From: Lepus europaeus
Lineage: Eukaryota > Chordata > Mammalia > Lagomorpha > Leporidae
Direction of reading: 5' to 3'
Assembly: GCF_033115175.1 (NCBI RefSeq)
Contig: NC_084835.1
Location: forward strand, 98,176,448 to 98,240,447
DNA: 64,000 nucleotides
Shown: in pieces, positions 1-11,281 of the stretch
How the letters are laid out: each line of letters opens with the position of its first letter
Position numbering within the stretch: the first letter of the stretch is position 1
The notes under the pieces: model-generated
What the model was told of the DNA's origin: nothing
Databases searched by the model: none
What the model saw: the letters and a program-made list of their open reading frames with translations, nothing else
Program-made: the position numbers and the translations under genes

Positions 1-528
1 ACAAGCAGCTGCCTTAGGAAGAATCTTTGGGACAGACCTTTGCTTTTTGGGTGTAAGAACTTCTTTTGGGAACATGTTGATATGCTATTTATCACAATAA
101 GCAACACAAGAAGTGCCAAGGGAAAGCTGACGGTTGGCAAAGCATGCAACCCAAACTCCCCACCCCCCCCCACCCCCCCCCGACCTGAGAAGGAATCCTA
201 AGGAGGAGGACTGGAGAAAAGGAAGCTACTTAGCTACTTTATCAAGCAGCTTAGACATGAGACCCCTGCTGGGCTGGAGGTTGTGTTCTGGATAGAAGTT
301 CCAAACGAGGTGTTTTCTGCCCAGGGTGGTGGGAAGATTTGACACATCGGACGGATTCAGGAGGGAGCAGATGGAGGAGCTGGCTTTCTAACATTCCTTT
401 ATGGATGTTTTAGACACTAACATCTCAGCTGTCCTGATCGTCCCAAAGACTTGTGAGCGCGCTCCACCTTTGTAATCAGTGAGCGGCTCCAGCTGGGCTG
501 GCAGGTGGGCAGTGGAGAGGAGAGAGGG
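1..528. other. Unique sequence with a C-rich tract
   Basis: I see no gene or recognised repeat. A poly-C tract interrupted by A lies at 158-181. Confidence 0.6.
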
Positions 529-549
529 GGTGTGTGTGTGTGCGTGTGC

Positions 550-607
<58 letters not shown>
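529..607. repeat. Compound (TG)n(AG)n microsatellite
   Basis: A TG/CG-rich run (529-561) passes into a pure AG run (562-606). Open frames crossing it in both strands are low-complexity artefacts. Confidence 0.95.
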
Positions 608-610
<3 letters not shown>

Positions 611-2285
611 GGAGAGAACTCAAGATGGCGTTGCTGTGGTTTTGTTGTAGGCAAAGTGAGGTCTAAAATCCCTATTCCAGGCTCTTGCCTTTTACCTAGA
701 AAAGCACGTTTCCTGGAGGTAGGGGGCGCGGGGACCAGGCTTTCCTGGTTACTCATCTGTCAGCTCTCCTTAGGCCAGAGCACGCCGGCCTCCTTCAGGA
801 GGGAACCGACTGTAATTCATTGGCTGGGTGGGGTCTGTGGCTGCGAAAGACGCAGAAATCTCGGGATCTCGCACCATCTCCCAACTCCCGTGTTGACCGT
901 GGTCAGTACTTTGGGAGTGGAGTCCTTCACCTCCCTCTAGGAGGTCAGACAACTGTCAACTTCTCTGCCCTTCGTTAGAGGCTGGAAGTGGGTTCTGTGG
1001 CCATGGGAAATGAAGATGCCAGGATTTGCGACCTCTTCCAGTGCTGAGTTGCCCAGTTTGCGTGGTCTCAGTCTCTGTTTCTTGCTCGTTCTCGGGTTTA
1101 GTCATAAAAGGGATATTTTTGAACAAATGGCATTGTGGTGAATGCTACCAACCTTTCCCATGAGACACTCACCATGTAGTTGGAGAGATGAAATAAAGCA
1201 ATTTCAGCGATTATGAAATGTACCATCAGTGGTAGAAGAATGCGTACTTCAGAAACATCTGGGCCAGTCTGAGAGGATCATGGGAGCTTGCCTGCAGAGG
1301 GAATTATTGGGCTAAATTTTGAAAGATGATTAGGAATTACTCAAAGAGGATGAAAGGGCTGTGTGGATTGAAGGCTATTCCAGGCAGAACAACATCACGA
1401 AAAATAGATGTGGAATGGTGAAAAGCACGCATGTGCAACAGGGTGGGGTTGGGAAGTGCAGGACATACAGAAGTGACCTCGGCAAACAGCTCTTCGTGTG
1501 AAACCAACTGAGCACTGAGGCTGGTGAGGCAGACAGGGGCCAGGACAGCAGTGCCTTGTATGTCACACTTTTCTGTGACACTGAAGGGAGCCACAGAGGC
1601 ACTTCTCTCAGGGAAGTGTGGGGTCTTACCACAACCAGATAGCGGGCTGGACAAGCCAGACAGTCAGATGACTGGAGCATAAGTAACTCAGCAATGGGAT
1701 ACCCAGGCACATGAATGCTGCGGTGCACCCTGATGCTACCTCAGGGCGGAAGGAGCTGTTCCACCTGCTGCAGGCAGTGTTGCTAGCAGAGAGCAGAGTG
1801 TCTGTCATCTGCTGAATTGCCTGGGCTAACGAGAGATGCCTCACCCCCTTCCTGGACAGTTCACATTCAATGACTCATCAGTGACTTGGGGGCTGAAGCC
1901 TTTCCTGATTGCCCCAGTTCCAGACAATTCAGCCAGGCTGTCCCAGCTTCCGAGCTCCCTGTGGCTGGTTCCCGGCCTCACGGAGTCTACATAGTGCTGC
2001 TACATTTCACCTGCCCAACTCCGCTTCCTTCTAGGCTGCGCTTTCTTCTGCTGGTGGTAACTTCATCAACAAAGTCTACAGTGAGGCAGCTAGTTTTCAC
2101 TTGTATTCATTTCTTCTTTAATCAGAAACCAGTGTTTCAGTTCTACTTGATTTTGAGCCTAGAAACTGTCTTTTCCTCACTCTCTGGTTTCTAATAAAAA
2201 AAATCTGCATGTAACTCACTGTTCCCCACATGGTACATTTTTGCTCTGTATGCTTTCAGTGTTTTTTTTCTAAACCTTTGGGTTT
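608..2285. other. Mostly unique sequence; ancient repeat at about 1240-1480
   Basis: The interval 1240-1480 carries 'attccaggcagaacaacatc', part of an ancient mammalian-wide repeat seen again at 58640-58760 and 61258-61490. The family name is uncertain. The rest shows no gene-like feature. Confidence 0.5.
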
Positions 2286-2289
2286 GGTA

Positions 2290-2735
2290 GTTTAATTATG
2301 GTGCACTTGGACGTGATTTTTATTGAGTTTTCTTTGGACCCATTTAGGGCTCATCCAGTTTGTTGAATATGTAAACTTATGTCTTTCACTAAATTTGGGA
2401 AGTTCTAACCATTTTTTCTTCAAATATATTTTCTGCACTGATTTAATCCTCTTCTTATTTTGAGAAAGACTAGGGTTTGTTTTTGTTATTGTTGTTTGTT
2501 TTTTTAGAAATGGAGAGAGAGAATGAGAGTGAGTTTCTGCTAGTTCACTCCCCAAATGCCTACAACAGCCAAAAGCCAAGAACTTCATCCGGGTCTCTAA
2601 CTCCCCTTCTCTCTGAAGACTTTGTACACTCCCTGCATATCAGATTCACTGGTGACAAATGTCCTAAATTTTTTCTTGTGTGAGAAAGGCTTTATTTTTC
2701 TTTCACATTGAAGAATAGTTTTTCTGGATGCCCCA
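2290..2735 (-). mobile_element. Old L1 (L1M-type) fragment, antisense
   Basis: The phrases 'tctttcactaaatttgggaag' and 'ttcttcaaatatattttctgc' are the familiar antisense of old L1 sequence. A second antisense L1 piece lies at 2640-2735 ('cacattgaagaatagttttt'). A CSINE fragment separates the two. Confidence 0.7.
2505..2605 (-). mobile_element. CSINE fragment
   Basis: An A/G-rich tract precedes 'tagttcactccccaaatg' and 'aacttcatccgggtctct', matching the 3' half of an old CSINE on the minus strand. The 5' half is missing. Confidence 0.7.
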
Positions 2736-2824
2736 AAATATACAAACAAAACAAAACAAAAAGAAAGAATTGAAGGAAAAAATAGCAGATAGCTTCAGTA
2801 CTCCACTTTCCATAATGAATAGAA

Positions 2825-3065
2825 CAACCAAGCGTTATATCAACAGGAACTAGAGAACTGTAATACTGTAGCCCAAGTAGACCTAGTGTAAACAGAAACT
2901 CCACCCAGCGACAGAACACACACTCTTCTCAAGTACACATGAGACATTCCCCAAGATGTGTTGACCCCCCCCACACACACACACAAAAAAAAAACCTGAT
3001 AAATTTTTAAAAAGATTGAAATCATTAAAACATCTTCTTCAACAACAATGGAACAAAAAGTCAAT
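2825..3065 (+). mobile_element. L1 ORF2 fragment
   Basis: The phrases 'caacaggaactagagaactg', 'cacactcttctcaagtacac' and 'aaaaagattgaaatcatta' follow the start of the L1 ORF2 region after the endonuclease domain. The fragment is short and broken by a CA/A tract at 2968-2994. Confidence 0.75.
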
Positions 3066-3230
3066 AGTATTCAACTTCAATTTTTAAATAAGAATTTAAA
3101 ACTTAGTAAAAAAAAAAAAAAGTCTTATGTCTGATCGCCACATGATACTTATAATGTTTCATTAACCAACGCCTGATTTCTCTGTGATGTCTCCTCAGAT
3201 GTTAAAGTTTTCTTATATTAAAATTGACAG

Positions 3231-3562
3231 GGGGCCAGCTCCGTGGCACAGTAGGTTAATCCTCCGCCTGCAGTGCCGGCATCCCATAAAGGCACTGGTT
3301 TTAGTCCTGGCTGCTCCACTTCCAATCCAGCTCTCTGCTATGGCCTGGGAGAGCAGTGGAAGATGGCCCAAGTTCTTGGGCCCCTGCATCCACGTGGGAG
3401 ACTTGGAAGAAGTGCCTGGCTCCTGGCTTTGGATGGGTGCAACTCTAGTTGCAGCCATTTGGGAAGTGAACCAACGAAAGGAAGACCTTTCTCTCTGTCT
3501 CTCCCTCTCATTGTCTGCAACTCTACCTCTCAAATAAAATAAAATCTTAAAAAAAAAAAAAA
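3231..3562 (+). mobile_element. CSINE, plus orientation
   Basis: Full-length: head 'ggggccagctccgtggcac', body, pyrimidine-rich stretch and poly(A) tail. A short duplication (tgacag) flanks it. Confidence 0.9.
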
Positions 3563-3575
3563 TGACAGAACTTGG

Positions 3576-3924
3576 CCAGCGCCGCTGCTCAATAGGCTAA
3601 TCCTCTGCTTGCGGCGCCGGCACCCCAGGTTCTAGTCCCAGTCGGGGTGCCAGATTCTGTCCCGGTTGCCCCTCTTCCAGGCCAGCTCTCTGCTGTGGCC
3701 CAGGAGTGCAGTGGAGGATGGCCCAAGTCCTTGGGCCCTGCACCCCATGGGAGACCAGGAGAAGCACCTGGCTCCTGGCTTCGGATCAGCGCGGTGCGCC
3801 GGCTGCGGCAGCCATTGGAGGGTGAACAAACGGCAAAAGGAAGACCTTTCTCTCTGTCTCTCTCTCAATGTCTGCTCTGCCTGTCAAAAAAAAAAAAAAA
3901 AAAAAAAAAAAAGAAAGAAAGAAA
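3576..3924 (+). mobile_element. CSINE, GC-rich type, plus orientation
   Basis: Full-length with the 'ctgcctgtcaaaaaa' tail. A 12-bp target duplication GACAGAACTTGG lies at 3564-3575 and 3925-3936. Confidence 0.95.
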
Positions 3925-3936
3925 GACAGAACTTGG

Positions 3937-4333
3937 CAATATCCACTTTACTTAGATTTTCATCTGTGCTGCACCATAACAAAAGTGTGTAAATGGTGGA
4001 CTTATCCTTGCACCAATAATTTTATCAACCTTCCAAAAATAGCTGTTATACATTTTGAAAAGAGGGATTGTGGATTTGGATTAGGGTTTGTTTAGAGGTG
4101 GGATTATGGTTAGGTTTGGGTAAAACTCCGATTTGTGTTCCTTAACTGTTTTTAGTGAGTAAAAAAACTGAAGATGTTTATTATGTTGGCAAGAACTGAG
4201 TGAATCATATCTTTAAATAAAGAAGATATTGTAGTAACTCAAGAGGCTTAAGCAAACTTATTCTCATAATCCTGCTAATTTTTAAAAATACTACCATTAA
4301 TTTATTTTTTAATTTTTAAAAATTTATATTTTA
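3937..4333. other. Unique AT-rich sequence
   Basis: I see no gene, repeat or regulatory motif worth naming. Confidence 0.6.
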
Positions 4334-4650
4334 GGCTGGCGCCATGGCTCACTAGGCTAATCCTCTGCCTGTGGCGCCAGTACCCCGGGTTCTAGTCCTG
4401 GTTGGAGTGCCGGATTCTGTCCGGGTTGCCCCTCTTCCAGGCCAGCTCTCTGCTATGGCCCGAGAGGGCAGTGGAGGATGGCCCAAGTGCTTGGGCCCTG
4501 TACCCGCGTGGGAGACCAGGAAGAAGCACCTGGCTCCTGGCTTCGGATCGGCACAATGCACTGGTCGTAGCGGCCATTTAGGGGGTGAACCAACGGAAGA
4601 AAGACCTTTCTCTCTGTCTCTCTTACTGTCTAACTCTGCCTGTCAAAAAA
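4334..4650 (+). mobile_element. CSINE, plus orientation
   Basis: Full-length copy with head 'ggctggcgccatggctcac'. TTTATATTTTA-like duplications flank it. Confidence 0.9.
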
Positions 4651-4661
4651 ATTTTTATATT

Positions 4662-4972
4662 TTAAGAGACAGAGACAGAGAGAGGGAGAGAAAGAGAGGA
4701 GAAAGAAACCCCTATCTGTTGACATATTTCCCAAATGATTGCAACAGCCTGGACTGGACCATGGACAAAGTTGGGAGTTAGGAACTCAATCCAGGTTTCC
4801 CACATGAATGACAGGAACCCAACTACCTGAGCCATCACTTGCTGCCTCCCAGAGTCTGCACTGGCAGGAATCTCAAGTCAGGAGTCAGCGCTGGGTGTCA
4901 AACCCTGGCACTATCATATGGGATGTAGGCATCTTAACCAGTCTTAACTGCTAGACCCAACATCCAGCGCTA
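4662..4972 (-). mobile_element. Old CSINE, minus orientation
   Basis: Diverged copy with 'gaactcaatccaggtttccc', 'actatcatatgggatgtagg' and degraded head 'cccaacatccagcgc'. Confidence 0.8.
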
Positions 4973-5058
4973 TGTTAACAATTTGAATCTGGAGGCCGTG
5001 AAATAATTAGCATTTATCTAAAGTTTTTAGACCAGACATATAATGCTATTTATAACAG

Positions 5059-5060
<2 letters not shown>

Positions 5061-5097
<37 letters not shown>

Positions 5098-5410
5098 GAC
5101 AGGCAGAGTGGATAGTGAGAGAGAGAGAGAGAAAGGTCTTCCTTTTTGCCGTTGGTTCACCCTCTAATGGCCGCTGCGGCCAGCGCATCGTGCTGATCCG
5201 AAGCCAGGAGCCAGGTGCTTCTCCTGGTCTCCCATGCGGGTGCAGGGCCCAAGGACTTGGGCCATCCTCCACTGCAATCCCGGGCCATAGCAGAGAGCTG
5301 GCCTAGAAGAGGGGCAACCGGGATAGAATCTGGCGTCCCAACCAGGACTAGAACCCGGTGTGCCAGCGCTGCAAGGAGGAGGATTAGCCTGTTAAGCCAC
5401 GGCGCCGGCC
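5061..5410 (-). mobile_element. CSINE, GC-rich type, minus orientation
   Basis: The poly(T), the 'ggacaggcagagtgg' tail region and the head 'ccacggcgccggcc' mark a full-length recent copy. Confidence 0.95.
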
Positions 5411-5490
5411 AGAAATATGTTAATTAAAAGTCAAATTGACCCTTACAGGGAGAGGAAAAGAATTTTATTTTTTAAAAATTTATTTACTTA

Positions 5491-5850
5491 GCCAGCGCCG
5501 CGGCTCACTAGGCTAATCCTCCGCCTTGCAGCACCGGCACACCGGGTTCTAGTCCCGGTCGGGGAGCCGGATTCTATCCCGGTTGCCCCTCTTCCAGGCC
5601 AGCTCTCTGCTGTGGCCAGGGACTGCAGTGGAGGATGGCCCAAGTCCTTGGGCCCTGCACCCCATGGGAGACCAGGAGAAGCACCTGGCTCCTGCCATCG
5701 GATCAGCGCGGTGCGCCGGCCGCAGCGCGCCTACTGAGGCGGCCATTGGAGGGTGAACCAACGGCAAAGGAAGACCTTTCTCTCTGTCTCTCTCTCTCGC
5801 TGTCCACTCTGCCTGTCAAAAAAAAAAAAACAACAACAACAACAACAAAA
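5491..5850 (+). mobile_element. CSINE, GC-rich type with extended 3' body, plus orientation
   Basis: Carries the 'ctcctgccatcgg' and 'gccgcagcgcgcctactgagg' diagnostic segment. The tail has a (CAA)n stretch. The target duplication AATTTATTTACTT lies next to 5490 and at 5851-5863. Confidence 0.95.
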
Positions 5851-5865
5851 AATTTATTTACTTGT

Positions 5866-6119
5866 GGGGCCGGCGCTGTGGCGCAGCGGGTTAATGCCCT
5901 GGCCTGAAGCGCCAGCATCCCATATGTGCGCCGGTTCAAGACCTGGCTGCTCCTCTTCAGATCCAGCTCTCTGCTATGGCCTGGGAAAGCAGTAGAAGAT
6001 GGCCAAGGTGCTTGGGCCCCTGGGCCCGCATGGGAGACCCAGAAGAAGCTCTCCCTCTCTTTGCCTCTCCTCTTTCTGTGTAATTCTGACTTTCAAATAA
6101 ATAAATAAATCTTTTTAAA
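5866..6119 (+). mobile_element. CSINE, plus orientation, internally deleted
   Basis: Head 'ggggccggcgctgtggcgca' and (AAAT)n tail are intact. About 80 bp between 'cagaagaagct' and the CT-rich stretch are missing. Confidence 0.9.
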
Positions 6120-6225
6120 AAGATTTATTTAGTTGTTTATTTGAAAGGCAGAGTGTCACAGAGAGAGAGAGAGGGACAGAGTTCTTCCACTTGCTTCAGT
6201 CCTTGAACCATCTGCTGCTGCCTAT
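6120..6225 (-). mobile_element. Old CSINE, left half, split by an LTR-like insertion
   Basis: The tail 'gtttatttgaaaggcagag' runs on to 'accatctgctgctgcct'. The sequence then jumps, and the rest of the element resumes near 6932. Confidence 0.75.
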
Positions 6226-6931
6226 AGGGACTTCAGGAGTCCCTGGCGAGGAAAGGGAGAGACAAACATGATTAGCCCTGCAGGAGCACTGAGGGAGAGA
6301 GGGAAGGGAGAAGCATAGGAAATGGCGTCTTGAATGCTGAGTCTGCACACGCCTGATTGAGCACTCCGTGAACTTCTGTGTAGAGCAGCCTGCTCCAATG
6401 GTCACTTCCTGATTGGTTCACGTAGAATTCCTCATTAGCATACACTTCAACCCATCCAGGAGACCTTCCTGCTTTAGAAACACGTACAAGCCCAGCCAGG
6501 CAGTCTTGAGTGGTTTGGCCCGTGTGGCAGGCAGCCCTCCACAGGGCAGGCCCTCTTGACGGCCAGAGAACTTTCTCTGCTTCTTCCAATAAACGTCCTG
6601 TGTTTGACTCACTTCTTCCTTATCCGCATGCCTCGTTCTTCATGGTCATGAGACAAAGAACCCAGCAGAGAAGAGAAGCCGTGACCCGGAAGACAGCAGC
6701 TCTCCTCCAGGAAGCTGGCATCGGGGAAGCTGTGACGCAGCAGGGAGGAGAGACACGCAGAGCTGCAGCAGGAAGACCAGCAACACAATGAGCTTAACAC
6801 GGGAGCCCTGCTGCTCCTGGAGAACCCCCTGAAAGGAAGAATCTGCCACACTCGGCCCCGAGTACTGGAGCCGCACACTCCTCCTGCAACACTGACACCA
6901 GAACTCCGCCCACACCGCCCTCCCGAGCGCA
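6226..6931 (+). mobile_element. LTR-like element, family not identified
   Basis: About 700 bp sit between the two halves of one old CSINE. They contain CCAAT-like and ATTAGCATA motifs (6405-6445), a poly(A) signal AATAAA at about 6589 and the T-rich stretch 'gactcacttcttccttatc'. These are LTR features in plus orientation. I could not settle the TG...CA ends. The long antisense frame across this region (6609-7355) codes nothing recognisable. Confidence 0.5.
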
Positions 6932-7033
6932 TTAGCAGGGAACTGGATCTGAAGTGGAGTTGCCAGGGCTCTAACCGGCTCTCAGCTCTGGGATGCCAGC
7001 ATTGACCCACGGTGCCACAACACCCAGTCCAAC
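6932..7033 (-). mobile_element. Old CSINE, right half
   Basis: 'gcgcattagcagggaactgg' up to 'acggtgccacaacaccca' completes the element begun at 6120. Confidence 0.7.
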
Positions 7034-7595
7034 GTCTTCCACGTGCACGGCACAGGGAAAAGAAAACACACCTACGTGTGCAGCAACATGGAGGGCTGGT
7101 TCTGCTGCAGACACCTGCTGGGCTCCCTGGGGTCAGTTGGACAAGTTCTTTGCCAATGTGGAGCTCACACGTTAGCAACAGACACAGGGACAACTGACCT
7201 GAAATAGTGATGAGTGTCGAGAAGCGCAGGCAGTGGCAGGGAAGGGGTAACAGATGGAGAGAGCACAGCAAGTGGGTCACGAGGAGGTGAGAGAGGAGGT
7301 GCTCTTCTGCAGGTGGCTTTGACAGAGAATGCTGGGAGTGGCTCACACATTGCAAGGCCAGGATCCTCTGTTTCAGACAGCTAGAATAGTAACAGTTTTT
7401 GTTTTATTCTTATCCTTTTCGACGTTGTTCACATTTTTGCTTAAAAAGTGTGTGGTCCCTGTACAATCAGATCAAAAAGGAGAAGAGTGAAGTTTAAGTT
7501 CAACTTTTAGAGCACATGGATTGCCTGTCTTTGGCCACCACTTCCTGGCTCTGTGGTTTGTTTCCCTGGTGCTGGGTGGAGGAATGGCGCTGCGC

Positions 7596-7608
7596 TGCCA
7601 TCTTGTGG
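7596..7608 (-). promoter_or_regulatory. Candidate CTCF motif
   Basis: The minus strand reads CCACAAGATGGCA, an exact fit to the core CCASYAGRKGGCR. Motif match only; occupancy is not known. Confidence 0.4.
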
Positions 7609-7774
7609 CCATGTGGCAAAGGGAGCCCTCCTCCAGTCAACAACACGTCAGGAAAAATCTGTTGTGCCAAGTTTGAGGAAGATGATAAACAGCGTTCTAG
7701 GTAAGTTTGATTTGGTCAAAGCTTTACTGATCCCAGACACAGCTAAGGTATTCTGTTTTGTGGTATCACTCTTG

Positions 7775-7782
7775 TGACGTCA
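7775..7782. promoter_or_regulatory. Palindromic CRE (TGACGTCA)
   Basis: A perfect CREB/ATF palindrome in unique sequence. No promoter is seen beside it, so a function is speculative. Confidence 0.3.
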
Positions 7783-8004
7783 TCCAGGAACTTGGCTTCT
7801 GCACTCTAAGCCTAACTCTCAAACTCCAGATTAAGTTAATGTAGTCACCCATCTCTTAAATGCAATGTATCGAACACAACCCTGGTCTTTTCACTCCATG
7901 TGCAGATAAGTGCCATCCGTCCTCAGGAGGAGCCCAAGCTCAGCTGTAGCTCATCGCTAACACAAGTGCCTCCAGGGGATTGGGCAGCGTCTTCTGACGG
8001 CTGG

Positions 8005-8372
8005 CCCTGGGTTGGTTTCCCCTGGCTGCCATAGCTAAGTACCACAAACCGAGGGGCTCGGATGACAGACACGTGTTGCCCTGCAGTTCTGGAGGTGAGA
8101 AGTCCGAAACCAAATCTTGGGAGGGCTGAGGGAGGTAATGTTCCAGGCCTCTGACCTTGGCTTGGAACAACCAGCCTCTCTCTGTGTCTCTTCACGTTGT
8201 CTTTCCTCCAAGAATGACTCTTTGTCCAAATTTGCTCTGTTTATAAAGACAATCACCTAGTGCATGGGGACCCACAAAATGACCTCGTTTTTACCTTAAC
8301 ATCCCTATAAAGATCTTATCTCCAAATACAGTCACATTCAGAGGGCTAAGGGTAGGACCCCCTGATGTTAAA
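8005..8372. mobile_element. ERVL-MaLR-type LTR remnant (MLT1/MST group)
   Basis: The phrases 'gctgccatagctaagtacca', 'ttctggaggtgagaagtccg', 'atcttatctccaaatacagt' and 'cacattcagagg' follow this LTR group in order. Confidence 0.75.
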
Positions 8373-8510
8373 TTTCATTACGAGACCGGTCAGCCTCAAG
8401 TACCTGGAAATCCCCACCCCTTTGTCTCCTCCCCTCTCTCTTTTCTTCTCCCTCAATTTTTTTTTCTACTATGTGTCTGGCACCGGTCTTAGCCACTGGG
8501 GATACAGATC

Positions 8511-8555
8511 TTTTTTTTATTTTAAGATTTTCATTTTATTTATCTGAAAGTCAGA

Positions 8556-8604
<49 letters not shown>

Positions 8605-8865
8605 GTCTTCCATCCGCTGGTCGACTCCCCAGATGGCCACAATGGCCAGAGCTGAGCTCCAATCTGAAGCCAGGAGCCAGGAGCCAGGAGCCCCCTCCAA
8701 GTCCCCCACACGGGTGCAGGGACCCAAACACTTGGGCCATCTTCCAATGCCCTCCCAGGCACATCAGCAGGAAGCCGGATGGGAAGCAGAGCAGCCAGGA
8801 CTTGAACGTGGGATGCTGGCACCACAGGCTGGGGCTTTAACCTGCTGCACCACAGTGCTGGCCCC
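8511..8865 (-). mobile_element. CSINE with long (AG)n, minus orientation
   Basis: The T-rich tail, a 44-bp AG run (8560-8602), the body and head 'ccacagtgctggcccc' are all present. Confidence 0.95.
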
Positions 8866-9040
8866 GCTCCATGGCTTTCAACCCTGATGAACGTTAGAGT
8901 CATCTAAGAAATTTTAAAAATTTCTGATCCTGTACCCCATCCCTAGAAGAATTAAATAACAAGAAAAATTTCAAGGAGACCTAACCCAAGAGGGAAGGAT
9001 TATTAATGCTTTTGATAGGAGGGTATTAGTTAGCTGAAAT

Positions 9041-9397
9041 TTTTTTAAAAGATTTATTTATTTATTTGAAAGGTACAGTTATAGAAAGAGAGCAAGCATG
9101 CAAGTGAGAGAGAGCAGGAGACACACAGAGAGAGAGAGATCTTCCATCTGCTGGTTCACTCCCTAAATGGCTGCAAAAGCCAGAGCTGGGCCAATCAGAA
9201 GCCAGGAGCCAGGAGCTTCTTCCAGGTCTCCCACGCAGGTGCAGAGGCCCAAGCACTTGGGCAATTTTCCACTGCTTTCCCAGGCCACAGCAGAGAGCTC
9301 AATCGGAAGTAGAGCAGCCAGGATTCAAACTGACGCCCATATGGGATGCTGGCATTGCAGACAGCAGCTTTACCCGCTATGCCACAGCACAGGTCCC
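9041..9397 (-). mobile_element. CSINE, minus orientation
   Basis: Full-length. Imperfect duplications of about 12 bp (gctgaattt-type) flank it. Confidence 0.95.
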
Positions 9398-10419
9398 TGG
9401 TTTGCTGAATTTGGGAAAATTTAATGAAATTGTTGAGACAGAAAATAAAAAGGAGCAGATACAGAAGATCATCATGTGCAAGACTTAGAGATGTCAAACA
9501 ACACAACGTCAAACTACACGCTCTGGGGGAGCAGGACTTGGGCACGTATCTTAATGGGAGGAGGGGTCCCACAAGGTAACGAGCAACCCTACAAGCAGCT
9601 GCTGTACAGAGATAAACTTCCAGGAAGGGGTTCTGGGAGATAAAGCCGATGAAGGAGGCCGGGGCCAGATCAAATGTAGACACAGGTTTCATTTTAGCAT
9701 TTCAGAAAGGGAGTCTGGAGACCTGCGTTAACCACTGAGCTCACTCCTGACCATTGTGCTTTTCAGCTGAATCACAGTGCTACCCCAGTTTTATAAACAA
9801 TGACAAAATGGTCGCCAATTCCAAAGCTGCTATGTCTGGCAGTGGGTCAGGGTTGAGGGGGGCAGCCCAGGGGAGTGCAGTGAATGGTGGGGAGGTCTGG
9901 ACCTGGCCCCAGGTCTAGTGAGGGAGAGCCACTCCACCCCACTGCAGAATGTGCACCTGACCCTAAATGGTGGTCGGGAATGGCTGCACTTTCCTGCTTC
10001 TCCCATCCCCGTGGCAGGGGCACAGGTGACCAGCAGCACGGTGCTGTCCCCTGTATCAACAGTCAGGCTCTGGAGGGGCTCATCTGCAGCCCAGACTCCT
10101 CCCGGCAGCCCCAGCTTCTCTGAAACACCAGTAGCATCCGGTTGTGTAACCCCACAATCTGGGTGTGTCCCCCCTGCTATGACAGTATGGCTATGTCGTG
10201 TTGGGGATTCTTACTGCAGTGCGACTGTCTCCAGGTTATCTAGGACAGTTATTTGGGGGCTCTAATGATATATGATAAATCTTTGATGCTAAGATTTATA
10301 ATTTGCAAATTATTTTATAAGCATACTTATGAATCATTAATTAAATATAGTCATCTAAATATACACACTCTACTTAAACATGATTTATAAATATATGTTA
10401 CACAGAATGTGTGCTTAAG
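9398..10419. other. Unique sequence
   Basis: GC-rich in 9840-10260 and AT-rich after. Overlapping short frames at 9830-10265 run on both strands with no recognisable domain. Confidence 0.5.
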
Positions 10420-10753
10420 TATTTTTTAAAAAGATATATTTATTTATTTGAAAGGCAGAGTTACACAGAGAGAAAGAGAGGAAGAGAGAGAGAGGTCTTC
10501 CATCCACTGGTTCACTCCCCAATTGGCCGCAAAGGCCAGAGCTGTACCAATCCGAAGCCAGGAGCCAGGAGCTTCTTCTGGGTCTCCCATGGGGGTGCAG
10601 GGGCCCAAGGACTTGGGCCATCTTCTACTGCTTTCCCAGACCATAGCAGAGAGCTGGATCGGAAGTGAAGCAGTCGTGACTCGAACCAGCGGCCATATGG
10701 GATGCTGGCGCTTCAGGCCAGGGTGTTAATCCACTACACCACAGTGCCGGCCC
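10420..10753 (-). mobile_element. CSINE, minus orientation
   Basis: Full-length copy. Related sequence (gcttaagtatt, gcttcggtatt) on both sides marks the target duplication. Confidence 0.95.
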
Positions 10754-11246
10754 TGCTTCGGTATTCTTAATTACATTCACACAGACAGAAGTTTTCCAAA
10801 CATGGACATAACCTCATTGTATGGACTTGTACATCGTATAATACAATACAGTCAAATTCTAACAGTTTTTTCCATTTTGTTGCTAAATTTTCCTTAAGGA
10901 GAATGACGTTTAGAAGGTAAATGAGAAAAGTCCCTTTGTTCCAGGAGATTAGAACATATCCAGCAAAATGAAATATTGATGTCAGTGGCGCAGACATGGT
11001 CCTTTCTGGGTTCCCTGTGGCTCATTAGTGGAGCTCGGAACTGATGCTGGGAAATTTGGCAAGACTTACTCTTTTTTTTTTTTTTCTTATATCAAAAATT
11101 GGAGAACTCTTCACTCTGTGCACACCAATATAGTAACATCCTTAAAAGTATTCAAAATGCTTTGGGAAACATTTCTATCAAATAAGATATAGTTATGTAA
11201 CTTTTCATAGAATTTGCTTTCAAATACATATATGTGTGTATATATG

Positions 11247-11281
<35 letters not shown>

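Larger units (their letters stand above)
7034..8000. other. Unique sequence with two candidate regulatory motifs
   Basis: No exon or repeat is recognised. A CTCF-type motif lies at 7596-7608 and a perfect CRE (TGACGTCA) at 7775-7782. Confidence 0.5.

Noticed and set aside
479-940. 153-codon frame with repeated Arg-Glu
   Set aside because: It is created by the (TG)n(AG)n microsatellite.
5866-5960. tRNA-like A and B boxes at the CSINE heads
   Set aside because: They belong to the tRNA-derived SINE and lack a full cloverleaf, so no tRNA gene is called.
6609-7355. 248-codon antisense open frame, the longest in the window
   Set aside because: It spans an LTR-like element and the right half of a CSINE, is Ser/Cys-rich without any domain, and opposes the LTR's own signals. 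Not a gene.
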